Of a DNA stretch of 64,000 bases, positions 1 to 10,302 are shown one piece after another (the stretch's first letter is position 1; every line of letters begins with the position of its first letter). Below the pieces are notes generated by a model, which worked only from the letters and a program-made list of their open reading frames with translations, did no database searches and had not been told where the DNA came from. The translations under genes were made by a program, and so were the position numbers. The DNA is from Chlorocebus sabaeus. Taxonomy: Eukaryota > Chordata > Mammalia > Primates > Cercopithecidae. The stretch is from the NCBI RefSeq assembly GCF_047675955.1, contig NC_132919.1, positions 65,080,816 to 65,144,815 of the forward strand. Direction: 5' to 3'.

Positions 1-798
1 AGGTAGTGAAAATTATTCTTAGTGCTTGTTGTGGGATTCTGAAGAAAGGAACTTAGGCATCAGGAATTTGGGGGTTACCCATTTACCATAGATACAGTTG
101 CTGTAGTGTTTTCTGCTACCTTGTGATTGTTGTTTTTGTTCTTTGAAGTGAACGTACTCTTTTATGGTGGTGTTAGTCATATAATAAGTACTTAGTAAAT
201 GTGTAAGACACAAGAGATAACAGATGAATAAGCTAAGTTTCTACCCTCAAGAAGTTTAAAGAGTGAAGGGAGTGAAGAACTTAGTAAGACAAAGATGAAT
301 GTTTAGAACAGTGCCTGGTACTAGGTAATGTTAGAAATGAGTCTTGAAGGATGGCAAATATTTTGATAGACAGTTTTCTTTTGGTTATGACCTTCTGAGA
401 GGTCAGTATAGGCAGAAGGCACAAGGCACACAGAGAAGACAAGTTGAAAGTTACAGGGCTTTGGTGGCTCCGTGGGAATGGGATATGTTGAAGACATAGT
501 AGTATAGGTACAGATGATAAATGTAATGTGAGAAGAAAAAGAGATAATTGCAGAAATGATGTAGAGGTAAACTGAATGGGACTTAATAACTGTGATGTGT
601 GGGGTCAGTTACGGGAGGGATCATCATAGGTGATTGAAGTTTCAAGCCTGGCTGACTATAGCAATAGATAAAGGTTACCAGAAGCATTTCAGTACTGTTT
701 GCAAAATAACCTTAATAGCTCGTGAGAGTCCAGGTTCTTTACTAGAGTCTTAAGAATGAAGTTTTCCGTATTCCTTACAAGTTCCAGCAAGTGTTAAA
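1..798. other. No gene recognised; weak old-LINE similarity
   Basis: No exon, RNA gene or young repeat is visible. Between about 190 and 560 the wording (a clause like 'gtcttgaaggatggcaaat' followed by 'ggcagaaggcacaaggcac') resembles the reverse complement of an old L2/L3-type LINE 3' region, but it is too decayed to assign. The short open frames here have no recognisable domain and look like chance. Confidence 0.45.
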
Positions 799-982
799 AA
801 TGAGGAAATGGCTGGGTGCAGTGGCTTGAGCCTGTAATCCCAGCTCTCAGGAGGCTGAGACAGGAAGATGGGTTGAGCCTAGGAGTTCAAGTCTTGGGTA
901 AGCTGTGATCGTGCCACTAAACTCCAGCATGGGTGACAAAGTGAGACCCTGTCTCTCAAAAAATAAAAAACAATGAGGAAAT
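799..982 (+). mobile_element. Short internally deleted AluJ-type element
   Basis: The body (810-971) begins with an Alu head (GGCTGGGTGCAGTGG) and ends with an Alu right-arm end (GTGAGACCCTGTCTC) and an A-rich tail, but is only about 160 bp long. The centre is missing. Perfect 11-bp target-site duplications AATGAGGAAAT flank it at 799-809 and 972-982. The TSDs show it inserted as one unit, so the deletion predates or accompanied insertion, or removed only internal sequence. Confidence 0.85.
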
Positions 983-1069
983 CAGCTTCCAAATAATCTT
1001 CTATAAACAGGGGGAGGAGCTGATCTGTACAGAAACCTGAAAACTTTCATTGGAGGAGTTTGGATTTGA

Positions 1070-1870
1070 TTAATTCATTCATTAAATCTACATTGAATGC
1101 CTGCTACACATGCTGGGATGCTAGGCATACAGTGGTGAGTAAGAAAGATAAAATCCTTGTCTTGCGCTCATGGGGAATATAGACTAGAGAGAGATTAATA
1201 TTTAAGCAGGTAATTACATGGATGATGATATATTTATGATTGTTGTAGGTGCTACAGGAACAAAGTTCAGAGTGATCTCTGAGGGTGCATATTGGATATA
1301 TCTAGTCAGCATGTGGTGGGGATGTGATGGTGAGTCTTCTGAAGGAAATGACATGTAAGCTGAGACCCGAAGGATAAGAGGGAATGGGGCTTTGCTGCTG
1401 ATGAAGGAAACAGGACATGCTGAGGTCCTGGAAATGGAAGGTGCATGATTCTCTCAAAGAACAGAGCAAAGTTTAGTGTATTTTACGAGTAGCGAAAAAT
1501 GAGACCAGAGAGGTAGCTAGTTGCCAGATGATACAGATGGCCTTGTTGATTACATAAAGTTAAAATTTTTATTGTGAAGCCATTGACATGGCTTACATGA
1601 TTTGTATTTTTCAGACCCCGCTTGTGTGGAGAAGGGGAATAGAGGTGAATTTAGGCTAACCAGTTAGCTGAATAGTGGACTCAGCTTTTGGCAGGAAAGG
1701 TTTAAGGTAATTGGTTATTGGAGGTAGGGGTGATGAGGGCTTGTGACTGATTGCATGTGGTGAGCAAAAGGGAAGAGGTGCCATGGGTGATTCCCAGATT
1801 TTTGTTTGGCAGAAGTAACTACATTGGATGGATATGTCAAGATGGAGAAGGAGCAGATGAGGTAGGCATT
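1070..1870 (-). mobile_element. L2 LINE fragment, antisense
   Basis: It starts with the reverse-complement L2 3' signature (ATTCATTCATTAAAT followed by a 'gcctgctacacatgctggg..ataca' clause) and continues through wording typical of antisense L2 ('gctgagacccgaagg', 'gaccagagaggtagc', 'gattcccagatttttg', 'tggatggatatgtcaagatgg'). Several stretches are degraded, so the right edge is approximate. It has no coding potential. Confidence 0.6.
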
Positions 1871-2891
1871 CATTAATTTTTATTTAAATATTTTCATCTG
1901 TTGGGTATACCTGGAGTGTCCTGTGCAGAGACCCCGATTAGGCTCTGTCAGTGTGATAAAACAAATAGATTTAACTAGAAAAGGGAAAACATGTGGCCAC
2001 ATTCTATTTTAAATAGATGGTACTTTAATTCATTTCCCCGCCTCCCTAAACATGGATCAGAGTGGACTAGATTATTTTGCAAGCTGGGTAGAAATTCGTG
2101 CCTAAGGCCATGTCCTTTCATGTTTACCAACGAATTATCTTTTTCCAGTTTTCTGTTGTGCATCTGGGAAAATTATGCTTACATATCCAATGTAAAGAAA
2201 ACATTGAGTTTATATAGATTTGAAACCAAGGGGGTTTAGTATATAGTAAACATAAGAAGAAATCTTAACCAGTTTTGATTCTTATTAGTTAAGGCTTTGT
2301 GACAACTGTATCCTGTTTGATTTTATATTTCTATAAGTGTGAAAAAAGGTTTCTTGCACCATGGTAGACAAAATTGCTTTGAAATTATTTTAAGTCTGAT
2401 GAAAGTTTCTGTAGGGTCTGCTCTGCAAACAGAATATACTGAAAATTTGCTGTTAAATTGTGAATATTGTGGTTTGCTCTGGCAGCCTATTTAGTAGCAG
2501 TGTAGTAATCATGTAGATTATATTCAGAACTCAGGTAAGAAGAATTGTAGAGAAAATTGTTTTGGGGGCGGGGGAAATGGGTAGATTGGGGAATGGCAGC
2601 CAGAGAGAGGTGTCATAGTTCGTTTAAAATCATGTTCTTATAAGTTGTTTTACTTCGGCCTAATAGAATAGAGGGCATGTGCCAGGGAATTGAACACCCT
2701 TGTATGTGTAGTGCCATTTTCTTGCTCTCCCTTTAATTGCAGTTTCAACACTGTTTGTTTCTCTGGTACTTGCCAGAGATGTATCCTGGGAAGAAACAGG
2801 GTGGCAGAGTTTAGAGCCTTTGGGACTGAATTAGTCTGAAACCTGAGAACTCAGGAGGATTTTGACTGAACAACTGATTTGGGTGAGCTAG
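1871..2891. other. Unique sequence, no gene seen
   Basis: There is no recognised repeat or gene. Overlapping open frames of about 60-80 codons on both strands around 1975-2240 have no domain, no splice-site context and no start context, so I treat them as chance. A quadruplex-type G-rich motif lies at 2564-2591. Confidence 0.5.
2564..2591 (+). other. G-quadruplex-type motif
   Basis: Four G runs (5, 5, 3 and 4 Gs) are separated by loops of 1, 4 and 6 bases, which meets the usual sequence rule for an intramolecular quadruplex. It lies in unique DNA with no promoter features nearby. Folding in vivo is untested. Confidence 0.5.
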
Positions 2892-3080
2892 GAAACGACG
2901 TTTTTTGGGTTTTTTTTTTTTTTTTTTAAGACAAGAGTCTCGCTCTGTCGCCCAGGCTGGAGTGCAGTGGCATGATCTGGGCTCACTGCAAGCTCTGACT
3001 TCCGGGTTCACACCATTCTCCTGCTTCAGCCTCCCAAGTAGCTGGGACTACAGGCATCCGCCACCATGCCTGGCTAATTT

Positions 3081-3111
<31 letters not shown>

Positions 3112-3244
3112 AGTAGAAATGGGGTTTCATCATATTAGCCAGGATGGTCTCAATCTCCTGACCTCGTGATCTGCCCGCCTTGGCCTCCCAAAGTGCTGGG
3201 ATTACAGGCATGAGCCACCACGCCCTGCCAGAAACAACGTTTTT
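2892..3244 (-). mobile_element. Alu (AluY/Sc-like), antisense
   Basis: The body (2906-3230) is a full-length antisense Alu. A second poly-T run of about 25 at 3087-3111 replaces the mid-element A-rich linker. The TSDs are GAAACGACGTTTTT (2892-2905) and GAAACAACGTTTTT (3231-3244), with one mismatch. Phrases such as 'cctcgtgatctgcccgcc' and 'ggttcacaccattctcc' point to the younger AluSc/Y group. Confidence 0.9.
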
Positions 3245-3345
3245 AACCAGCTTTGCCTAATCAGACAACAGTTGAGACATCCTGGTAGAGAAATAATAGC
3301 CTACATATGTTGAATTGTTTTTAGCTCTTTAATTATAAAGAGCTT

Positions 3346-3510
3346 TTTACAAATTTAGTTTATGTAATCCTCCAACAGTACAATGAGATAGATAATTTTC
3401 ATTTTACAGACTCAAACTGCGGAATGGAAAGTTTAAGTAACTTAATGTCACACAGCTAATAAGAGATCAAGATAATAAGCTAGGCTCTTTACCTATCTCC
3501 TGGGCATAAG
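3346..3510 (-). mobile_element. MIR, antisense
   Basis: It reads as a reverse-complement MIR: 'atcctccaacagtacaatgagata' followed by 'cattttacagactcaaactg' and 'taacttaatgtcacacagctaataag'. That is the usual order of the MIR core and tail. Confidence 0.8.
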
Positions 3511-3743
3511 CACTAGCTTTTTTAGTGGAAACAGAATCAAATTGTTCATTAGATTTGATTGATGAAAAGAGGTCTACCAACCATCATGTAAAATATGGCA
3601 TTTATGTTTATATTCAAAAGACTATTATAAATTAATTTGGTAATACATATTTTTTGAGGAAAGGTATAATGGCCATGTGTATCTTAACCAAATACATCCT
3701 TAAGCCTACAATACCCTATTACTCTTTTTCTTTTGTGGAGTAG

Positions 3744-4050
3744 AAGTTGGATAGGTTATATGGGTGTGGTGCCTCTCTCCTGTAATCCTAGCACTTTGGG
3801 AGGCCGAAGCGTGCAGATCCTTTGAGCCCAGGCGCTCTAGAGCAGCCTGGGTAACATGGCGAAACCCCTTCTCTACAAAAAAAAAAAGTAGCCAGGTGTG
3901 GTGGCATGCGCCTATAGTCCCACCTTACTTGGGGGGCTGAGGTAGGAGGATTGCTTTGAGCCTAGGAGGTGGAGGTTGCAGTGAGCTGAGATGGTGCCAC
4001 TGCACTCCAGTGTGAGCAGCAGACCTTGTCTTAAGAAAAGTTGGATGGGT
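3744..4050 (+). mobile_element. AluJ, sense
   Basis: Diverged full-length dimeric Alu (3757-4037) with J-type wording (TTTGAGCCCAGG, GCAGCCTGGGTAACATGG). TSDs AAGTTGGATAGGT (3744-3756) and AAGTTGGATGGGT (4038-4050) differ at one base. Only a short A-rich tail remains. Confidence 0.9.
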
Positions 4051-4134
4051 AGAGGAGGGACATTTTGCTAGGGCAGACATAACATCTAGGAAGTGGTTGG
4101 AGTTATTTTTTTAAAAAGGGAAGAAAAGAAAGGA

Positions 4135-4300
4135 ATTAGTATTTATTGATCACACTTTTGTATATGTTAGGTGGTTTAGGTTTGGTGTCTTTAAATCTTC
4201 CTTATGATGATGATACCCCATTTTACAGTTGAGATCCAAGACTATAGATGTTAAATAATTTGCTTGTGGTCGTACATGTTCTATCTTCTGAATGGAAGAT
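4135..4300 (-). mobile_element. MIR, antisense
   Basis: The order of 'tatttattgatcacac', 'ccccattttacagttgagatcc' and 'aataatttgcttgtggtc' matches a reverse-complement MIR. Edges are soft. Confidence 0.65.
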
Positions 4301-5487
4301 AACTCCTGGAACTGATTGGTAGAAGGCAGAAAAAAGATTCTGTTTTGAGAAACGGAGCAGCCTGAAGGCACATACCTTTGCTGTTTGCTGTAACTCCTTT
4401 AGACAGCTCTCTGACCACACAGTACGTGGGTGGACACCAGCATTGACCAGGAGGGATGGTGGGAAGTTTAAATAGTTTTCCTTTACATAATAAACAGTCC
4501 AGTGAATCGAACTATTTAAGTTTTTTCCCCATCAAATGGCTAAATTAAACGTTTTTGACATTTGAAAGGGATGATTTATATCTTATGTGGAAAAGCCCCA
4601 AACAGCTATTTCCCCAGTTGCTGGAAAAAGAGCTCTTTTGAGATATGAAGGTATTTTATGTTCTTTCTCCATTATTCTTACCTTGTGCTTACAGGTGAAT
4701 TGTAAGCATGTGCTTTGTGTTTAGTATTTTCCTCAAGAAAACTCTTGCTGGTAAATCTAGTTACCATAGAACTTAAAAGGATATTGAAAAAATAGTTGAG
4801 GACTATCCTGATTGGTTTTCATCATTAGTCTGCTTTTGTCATTTCAGTGTCTGAGTAGGTGATTTGTGATTAACATTTCACATGTTATTTTTATTGATTT
4901 TGTGAGTACCAGAAAACTTGAAGGATGAACTAGAAGTTATTTTTCTTAGCATTTGTGGTATTAGTACTAAAGGGGGAGTAATAGAATAGGAAGAATTCTG
5001 GACAACTGTTGAGAATTGTTACATTTTGTCTTCCTAGGCTTGAAAAATTAGGATTGTACCTTTTGGAAAAATCCTGCTTGTTGTTTTGTGGTGGGACCAG
5101 GCTGTGATGGGAAAGACTGTCGTCATAGGCATAGGCAGGCCTTTTGCTTTGCTGAGGTATAGTGAGCAGCCCAGTGACCCTTCTCCATGTAGCCTGCATT
5201 GCATGCAATTTCCACAGAGTCCATAGAGTTAGTGCAAAGCTCCAGCAGGCCCACTCACCTGCTTTTCTCATGAGGCAACCTGGGACCAGCGTGTCCCTGT
5301 AGTAACTGTAATTTTTTGTTGTGTTCACTTACTGTAGTGGAAAAAAAATCTGAGCGTAAGGTTCTGAGTGGACCTGGAAAGGGGTGGGTGTTGTGAGAGA
5401 CTGAAGACAAAGGCCTGTAACAGATGGGTATCTTTTTAGCTTAATCAAGCTCTTGCTGGAGTGTTATGCTTCAGAAATAAGTCTCCT
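4301..5487. other. Unique sequence, no gene seen
   Basis: No repeat family or exon was recognised. A 132-codon open frame on the minus strand (4930-5328) has no recognisable domain, a low-complexity C-terminus and no splice or promoter context. I regard it as chance, though it is the longest non-repeat frame in the left third of the window. Confidence 0.45.
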
Positions 5488-5970
5488 GGCCGGGTGTGGT
5501 GGGTCATGCCTGTAATCCCAGCACTTCGGGAGGCCAAGTCAGGTGGATCACTTGAGGTCAGGAGTTTGAAACCAGCCTGGCCAACATGACGAAACCTCGT
5601 CTCTACTAAAAATACAAAAATGAACTGGGTGTGGTGGTGGGTGCCTGTAATCCCAGCCACTCGGGATGCTGAGGGACGAGAATCGCTTGAACCTGGGTGG
5701 TGGAGGTTGCAGTGAGCTGAGATTGCGCCACTGCACTCCAGCCTCGGCGATAGAGCGGACTCAGTCTCAAAAACAAACAAAACAAAAAATACAAAAATTA
5801 GCCTGGTGTGGTGACACATGCCCATAATCCCAGCTACTTGGAAGGCTTGAGGCACAAGAATCTCTCGAACCTGGGAGGCAGAGGTTGCAGTGAGCCGAGA
5901 TCGATTGTGCCACTGCACTCCAGCTGGACGACTGAGCGAGACTGTCTCAAAAAAAAAAAAAAAAAAAAAA
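5488..5970 (+). mobile_element. Trimeric Alu: AluS plus an extra right arm
   Basis: A complete AluS runs from 5488 to about 5785, ending in a mixed A-rich tail. It is followed directly by a second right arm (about 5786-5948, starting 'atacaaaaattagcctgg') and a pure poly-A tail (5949-5970). The arm order is left-right-right. Only one clear tail ends the unit and no TSD separates the parts, which suggests unequal recombination between Alus, or one Alu landing in the middle A-rich linker of another. Long frames here are Alu-derived and meaningless. Confidence 0.8.
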
Positions 5971-7365
5971 AGGTCTCTAGTGGAAAACAAAATTTTAACC
6001 CAATTCCTCCAACCCCTCCCCACCCAAAAAAGCAAAACAATAAAAAAGTTTTGTTATTCTTGCTCTTTTAAAAAGCGAAATAAAATTCTTTCATTATTTC
6101 CCAGAAACAGTTGATTTAAAAACTATTGCAGATTATAAAGTTCATTTATGTAGAACAAATAAGGTACTTAGTGCCTTTTGCACTGTCAGATGTCAAAGGC
6201 AGAATTTCACTTATTGCTTTTTAGGTGCATAAAGTTAACATAGTTGAATACTTCATTGATTCATTTAGTTGCCTTTCATAGAATTTTACTCCAAGAACAA
6301 AAAGATCTGGGGTTTTTCTAAAATTTTCTTCGGATCTTGAGAGTTTTCAGCTGAATTGCTGCAACTATTCTTTCTCTAGATTTCCAACTGGGTGAAAATG
6401 TTTTTCTTTTTAAATTGGCACTCTCCCAGCAGATTTTTCCACCAAGTATTCTTTGGGCACACCCTGTGCATAGTGAATTTTTCAAGATGCTTATTCAAAA
6501 GGCTTGGAGGACAGGCCAGTCTTCTCTTTGTAAGATGGAAACAGAATGAAGCTTGCTTAAGACTCATTTTGCTTCTGCCCAGCTGTATATGAACTTGATC
6601 TCATGCAAATACTCTCAAGCATTGCCAGAAGTAATTTGACTTAATAGTGTAAGTAGAAAGGCTAATTTTGTATTTGCAGGCAGTTTGCTTAGTGCAATAG
6701 GTGACCTCCCAATTGAGAATTCTTAATTTGTTCTCAATGATAACTTGATGGTAAGCAGGTCTCAGGTCCAAGAGTTGAGAAATGTGAGGTGACTTTGAAA
6801 TTTTCAAGGTAATTGTACATTCAAGACCATTGACGTGATATGTATATATTTGGCTTTACATTTTATTAGGTGCTGAGGTTGTCATTTTCATAATGTCCAA
6901 AGCAATGTTAGATTATTTAAGCTTCCATGGTTTACTGATGGTAGTACTAGATGAGATAAATGCCTTTAATTTCATCTTTGAATGGTAAATTGGCTGACTA
7001 ATTTATGGAAGGATAAGGTACAGAATTGCTCTTGGGTGTTTCCTAGCAGGCCAGCCTTCCAAGAGCAATAGCTTATGTTTGTTCCTTTAATAAATAGTAC
7101 TTAAACAGTGATCAGAGGAGTTACCATAGTTGGTAATCTGAATGGAAACTAAAATGTGTCATCAAGGGTAGTCAAAAGTGTTCTTGTGGCAGTCCTAGAA
7201 AAGGAGTTCCAGAATTTTCCGAGCAGAGAAAAATATAAACATTTTCAAGGTTCTAATTATTTGGAGACTAGCCTTTCAGGATCATTTATCATCAAGATTA
7301 ACCTTGCCACCAAAGGGCAAGGAAACACTTCTCTGGTGGTTAGATCAGAAATGATGAAAACGCTT
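5971..7365. other. Unique sequence, no gene seen
   Basis: About 1.4 kb without a recognised repeat, exon or RNA. The small open frames overlap each other on opposite strands and have no domain. Confidence 0.5.
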
Positions 7366-7703
7366 AAGAAGAATTGAAGGCCGGGCGCGGTGGCTCAAGC
7401 CTGTAATCCCAGCACTTTGGGAGGCCGAGACGGGCGGATCACGAGGTCAGGAGATCGAGACCATCCTGGCTAACACGGTGAAACCCCGTCTCTACTAAAA
7501 ATACAAAAAACTAGCCGGGCGAGGTGGCGGGCGCCTGTAGTCCCAGCTACTCCAGAGGCTGAGGCAGGAGAATGGCGTAAACCCGGGAGGCGGAGCTTGC
7601 AGTGAGCTGAGATCCGGCCACTGCAGTCCAGCCCGGGCTACAGAGCAAGACTCCGTCTCAAAAAAAAAAAAAAAAAAGAAGAAGAAGAAGAAGAAGAATT
7701 GAA
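7366..7703 (+). mobile_element. Young AluY of Old World monkey type (AluYRa-like)
   Basis: This is the least diverged Alu here. It is full length, with head GGCCGGGCGCGGTGGCTCAAG and CpGs still present. The right arm has GAGATCCGGCCACTGCA where human AluY has GAGATCGCGCCACTGCA, and GGCGTAAACCCGGG near it; I know both from macaque AluYRa copies. Perfect 13-bp TSDs AAGAAGAATTGAA lie at 7366-7378 and 7691-7703. The tail is poly-A followed by a (GAA)n microsatellite that merges with the 3' TSD. Confidence 0.93.
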
Positions 7704-7740
7704 AACTTGGTTCTTGTCTTCAATTAGTAATTTATGTGAC

Positions 7741-7906
7741 TTTTTTTTTTTTTTTTTTTTGAGATAGAATCTCACTCTGTCGCCCAGGCTGGAGTGCAGT
7801 GGTGTGATCTCGGTTCAGTGCCACCTCCGCCTCCCCGATTCAAGCGATTCTCCTGCCTCAGCTTCCTGAGTAGCTGGGATTTCAGGTGTGAGCCACTGCT
7901 CCCAGC
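7741..7906 (-). mobile_element. Internally deleted Alu, antisense
   Basis: Poly-T, an Alu right-arm end, then 'gtagctgggat' joined straight to 'ttcaggtgtgagccactg', the head of an Alu. About 120 bp of the centre is missing. It lies about 40 bp from the tail of the AluYRa-like copy, tail to tail. Confidence 0.8.
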
Positions 7907-7954
7907 TTTCCCCTCCACTTTCCAGTAGAAAAGGAAGCATTAAAACTAGATATT

Positions 7955-8035
7955 GTGGGCTGAGTTCCTTGCGAGGATCCCTTGAGCCCAGGAGTTCTAG
8001 ACAAGAATAGGCATCATAGCGAGACCCTGTCTCTG
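7955..8035 (+). mobile_element. Alu left-arm fragment (FLAM/AluJ)
   Basis: A phrase such as 'gaggatcccttgagcccagg', then a degraded 'agaatagg..agcgagaccctgtctct', matches the second half of an old Alu left arm. No tail or TSD is visible. Confidence 0.55.
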
Positions 8036-8298
8036 TTTCATTTTAGTGTTTTAAATAAAAAACAAGAATTAGGCGTTGTGTACTAAGTATTAGATACATG
8101 GTACAGCCATTAAATGCTGAAATCTTAGAAGGAAGGAGTGGTTGGAAGGAAGGAGTGACTGCTGTGGGCTAAGGTGATAGGGAGACCTGAGAAGAGATGG
8201 ATCCAGAGTTAGGAGTTTACATTCCGGTGTGAGAGTTCTCCATATAAACACTATCAGATACTGACTTTCTGGATGATCTGGAATATTCTTTCTTAATG

Positions 8299-8587
8299 TT
8301 TTTTTGAGACAGAATCTCGGTCTGTTGCCCAGACTGGAGTACAGTGGTGCCATCTCAGCTTACTGCAACCTCTGCCTCCTGGGTTCATGGGATTCTCCTG
8401 CCTCAGCCTTCCAAGTGGCTGGAATTACAGGCATGAGCTACCACGCCTGGCTAATTTTGTATTTTTAGTAGAGATGGGATTTCACTGTGTTGGTCAGGCT
8501 GGTCTCGAACTTTTGACCTCAAGTGATCCACCCACCTTGGCCTCCCGAAAGTGTTGGGATTACAAGTGTGAGCCACTGTGCCCGGCC
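8299..8587 (-). mobile_element. AluS, antisense
   Basis: Full dimeric antisense Alu with a short T run at 8299-8306 and a head ending 'gagccactgtgcccggcc'. S-type wording (GGTCAGGCTGGTCTCGAAC). No clear TSD. Confidence 0.88.
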
Positions 8588-8708
8588 ATCTGCATATTTT
8601 TAAACTGCTTAGGAGGAGAAGCTTTTTTCTGATATTTACAAGATTTTCCCCTGAACTTTTGTCATTTGAATAATAGCTATCACAAGAAAGGATTGTTCTT
8701 AGACTGTC

Positions 8709-8866
8709 TTTTCTTTTTAGAGACAGAGTTTCACTCTATCACCCAGTTTGGGGTGCAGTGGCGTGATAGTAGCTTACTGCAGCCTAAGACTCCTGAACTT
8801 AAGTGATCCTCCTGCGTCGGCCTCCCAAAGTGTTGATATTGTAGGTGTGAGCCACTGTACTTAGCC
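8709..8866 (-). mobile_element. Free Alu monomer (FLAM-type), antisense
   Basis: A single Alu arm of about 150 bp: 'gagacagagtttcactctatc' through 'gcctcccaaagtgttgat' to 'gagccactgtacttagcc'. The lack of a second arm and the high divergence suggest an ancient monomer or AluJ remnant. Confidence 0.7.
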
Positions 8867-8954
8867 TGTAATATCTTTTAAATGTTTTTTTTTTCCCAGT
8901 AGATTGTAGGAACTAGAGTGTGTTATTCTCCTTTTCTATGTTTATGTGGTTTTT

Positions 8955-9160
8955 CCAAAAATGAATTTTTTAGGGCAGATTTTCTTAACAGAGGCACCAT
9001 TAACCTTTTGGGTCTAATAATTATTTGTCATGGGAAGCTATTCTGTGCACTGTAAGGATGTCTGGTGGCATCTCTGGTCTCTATTCCCTAAATGCCAGTA
9101 GGACCATCCCTCACCCTAGTTGAGACAACAGAATTTTTCCAGACTTTATTATATGTGCTC
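8955..9160. mobile_element. hAT-Charlie-type non-autonomous DNA transposon
   Basis: Clauses 'gcaccattaaccttttgggt', 'gtgcactgtaaggatgtctgg', 'ggcatctctggtctctattc' and 'atgccagtaggaccatcc' follow the order of a short mammalian element whose ends carry the Charlie-type TTGAGAACCACTG terminal repeat. The terminal repeats are eroded here. A second copy of the same family lies at 51640-51790. I cannot name the subfamily with certainty. Confidence 0.65.
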
Positions 9161-9197
9161 TTTTGGGGGTTGGGCTAAGGTCAAAATAATCCCCAAT

Positions 9198-9499
9198 GCT
9201 GGGAGCAGCTTTTCACACCTGTAATCCCAGCACTTTGGGAGACCGAGGTGGGCGAATCACTTGAGGCCAGGAGTTCGAGACCAACCTGGCCAACATGGCG
9301 AAATCCGTCTCTACTAAAAGTACAGAAATTAGCCGGGCATGGTCGCACACACCTGTAGTCCTGGCTACTTGGGAGGTTGAGGCAGGAGAATCACTTGAAC
9401 CTGGGAGGTGGAGGTTGCTGTGAGCCGAGATCACGACACTACAGCCTGGGCGAAAGAGCGAGACTCCGTCTCAGGAAAAAAAAAAAAAAAAAAAAAAAA
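9198..9499 (+). mobile_element. AluS, sense
   Basis: Full-length Alu with an altered head (GCTGGGAGCAGCTTTTCACAC) and a poly-A tail of about 24. Flanks 'aataatcccc' and 'aaaaatccc' give a weak TSD. Confidence 0.88.
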
Positions 9500-9690
9500 T
9501 CCCTGGCTGAGAACTATTGGATGAGGGTCTCCAGTACCTATCTTTGAGGGGAAAAGGATGCTACCGTCAACTTTTCTGAATGCCAGGAATGCCTTTTTGT
9601 ATAGTTATTCCACTTAATATTTTATAGCATATTTTAATTGTATGGTAAGCATTGTGTCTCTTATGGTAAAGAAACTAAAATTGAGGGATT

Positions 9691-9812
9691 AGGCTGCTTG
9701 TGGTGGCTTACATCTGTAATCCCAGTACTTTAGGAGGCCAGGACTTTGAGATCAGTGTGGTCAACATAGTAAGACCCCATCTCCATTAAAATAATCATAA
9801 AATAATAAAAGG
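9691..9812 (+). mobile_element. FLAM-type Alu left arm, sense
   Basis: A single left arm ('taggctgcttgtggtggc' to 'aagaccccatctcc') with an A/T-rich tail (ATTAAAATAATCATAAAATAATAAAA). No right arm is present. Confidence 0.7.
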
Positions 9813-10067
9813 GAAAGATTAAACCTGGAGATGCCATCGTATAAACCATGTACAACATGGGTTACTTCTGCGCTGATTGTTTACTCCTTCCCCCACCACA
9901 CCCTCTCATTTCTTTGTCCCAGCTCTAAGAAAAGCATACAATATCCTTTTCCTGTATTCTGGTACTGTTTAAGGCTTTGCAGTGAAGATGGTTTGGTGAG
10001 TCAGACTACCTTTAAAGAGGAAATTCTACCCTTCCCTTCATTCTCTCTCCTTTTATAAATTGTGGTG

Positions 10068-10302
10068 AGAGCCCAGGCACGGTGGCTTAGGCCTGTAATC
10101 TCAGTGCTTTGGGAGGCCAAGGCATGGGGAATCGCTTGAGCTCAAGGAGTTCGAGACCAGCCTGGGCAACGTGGTGACGCCCATCTGTACAATAAACCAC
10201 AAGAAATGAGCTAGATGTTGCGGTTGATGCCTGTAGTCTCAGCTATTCGGGAAACTGAGATGGGAAGGTCACTTCAGCCTGGGAGGTCGAGGCTGAAGTG
10301 AG
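10068..10302 (+). mobile_element. AluJ, sense, 3' truncated
   Basis: An old Alu from 'gagcccaggcacggtggc' to 'gaggctgaagtgagcattac'. The right-arm end and tail are missing. Divergence is high, J-type. Confidence 0.75.

Noticed and set aside
4930..5328. 132-codon minus-strand frame in unique DNA
   Set aside because: No domain, no splice context, and composition as expected by chance for AT-rich DNA.
5445..6035. 196-codon open frame on the minus strand
   Set aside because: The translation is Alu in antisense (wording like GWDYRHPPPHPVHFCIF), spanning a trimeric Alu. Not a gene.
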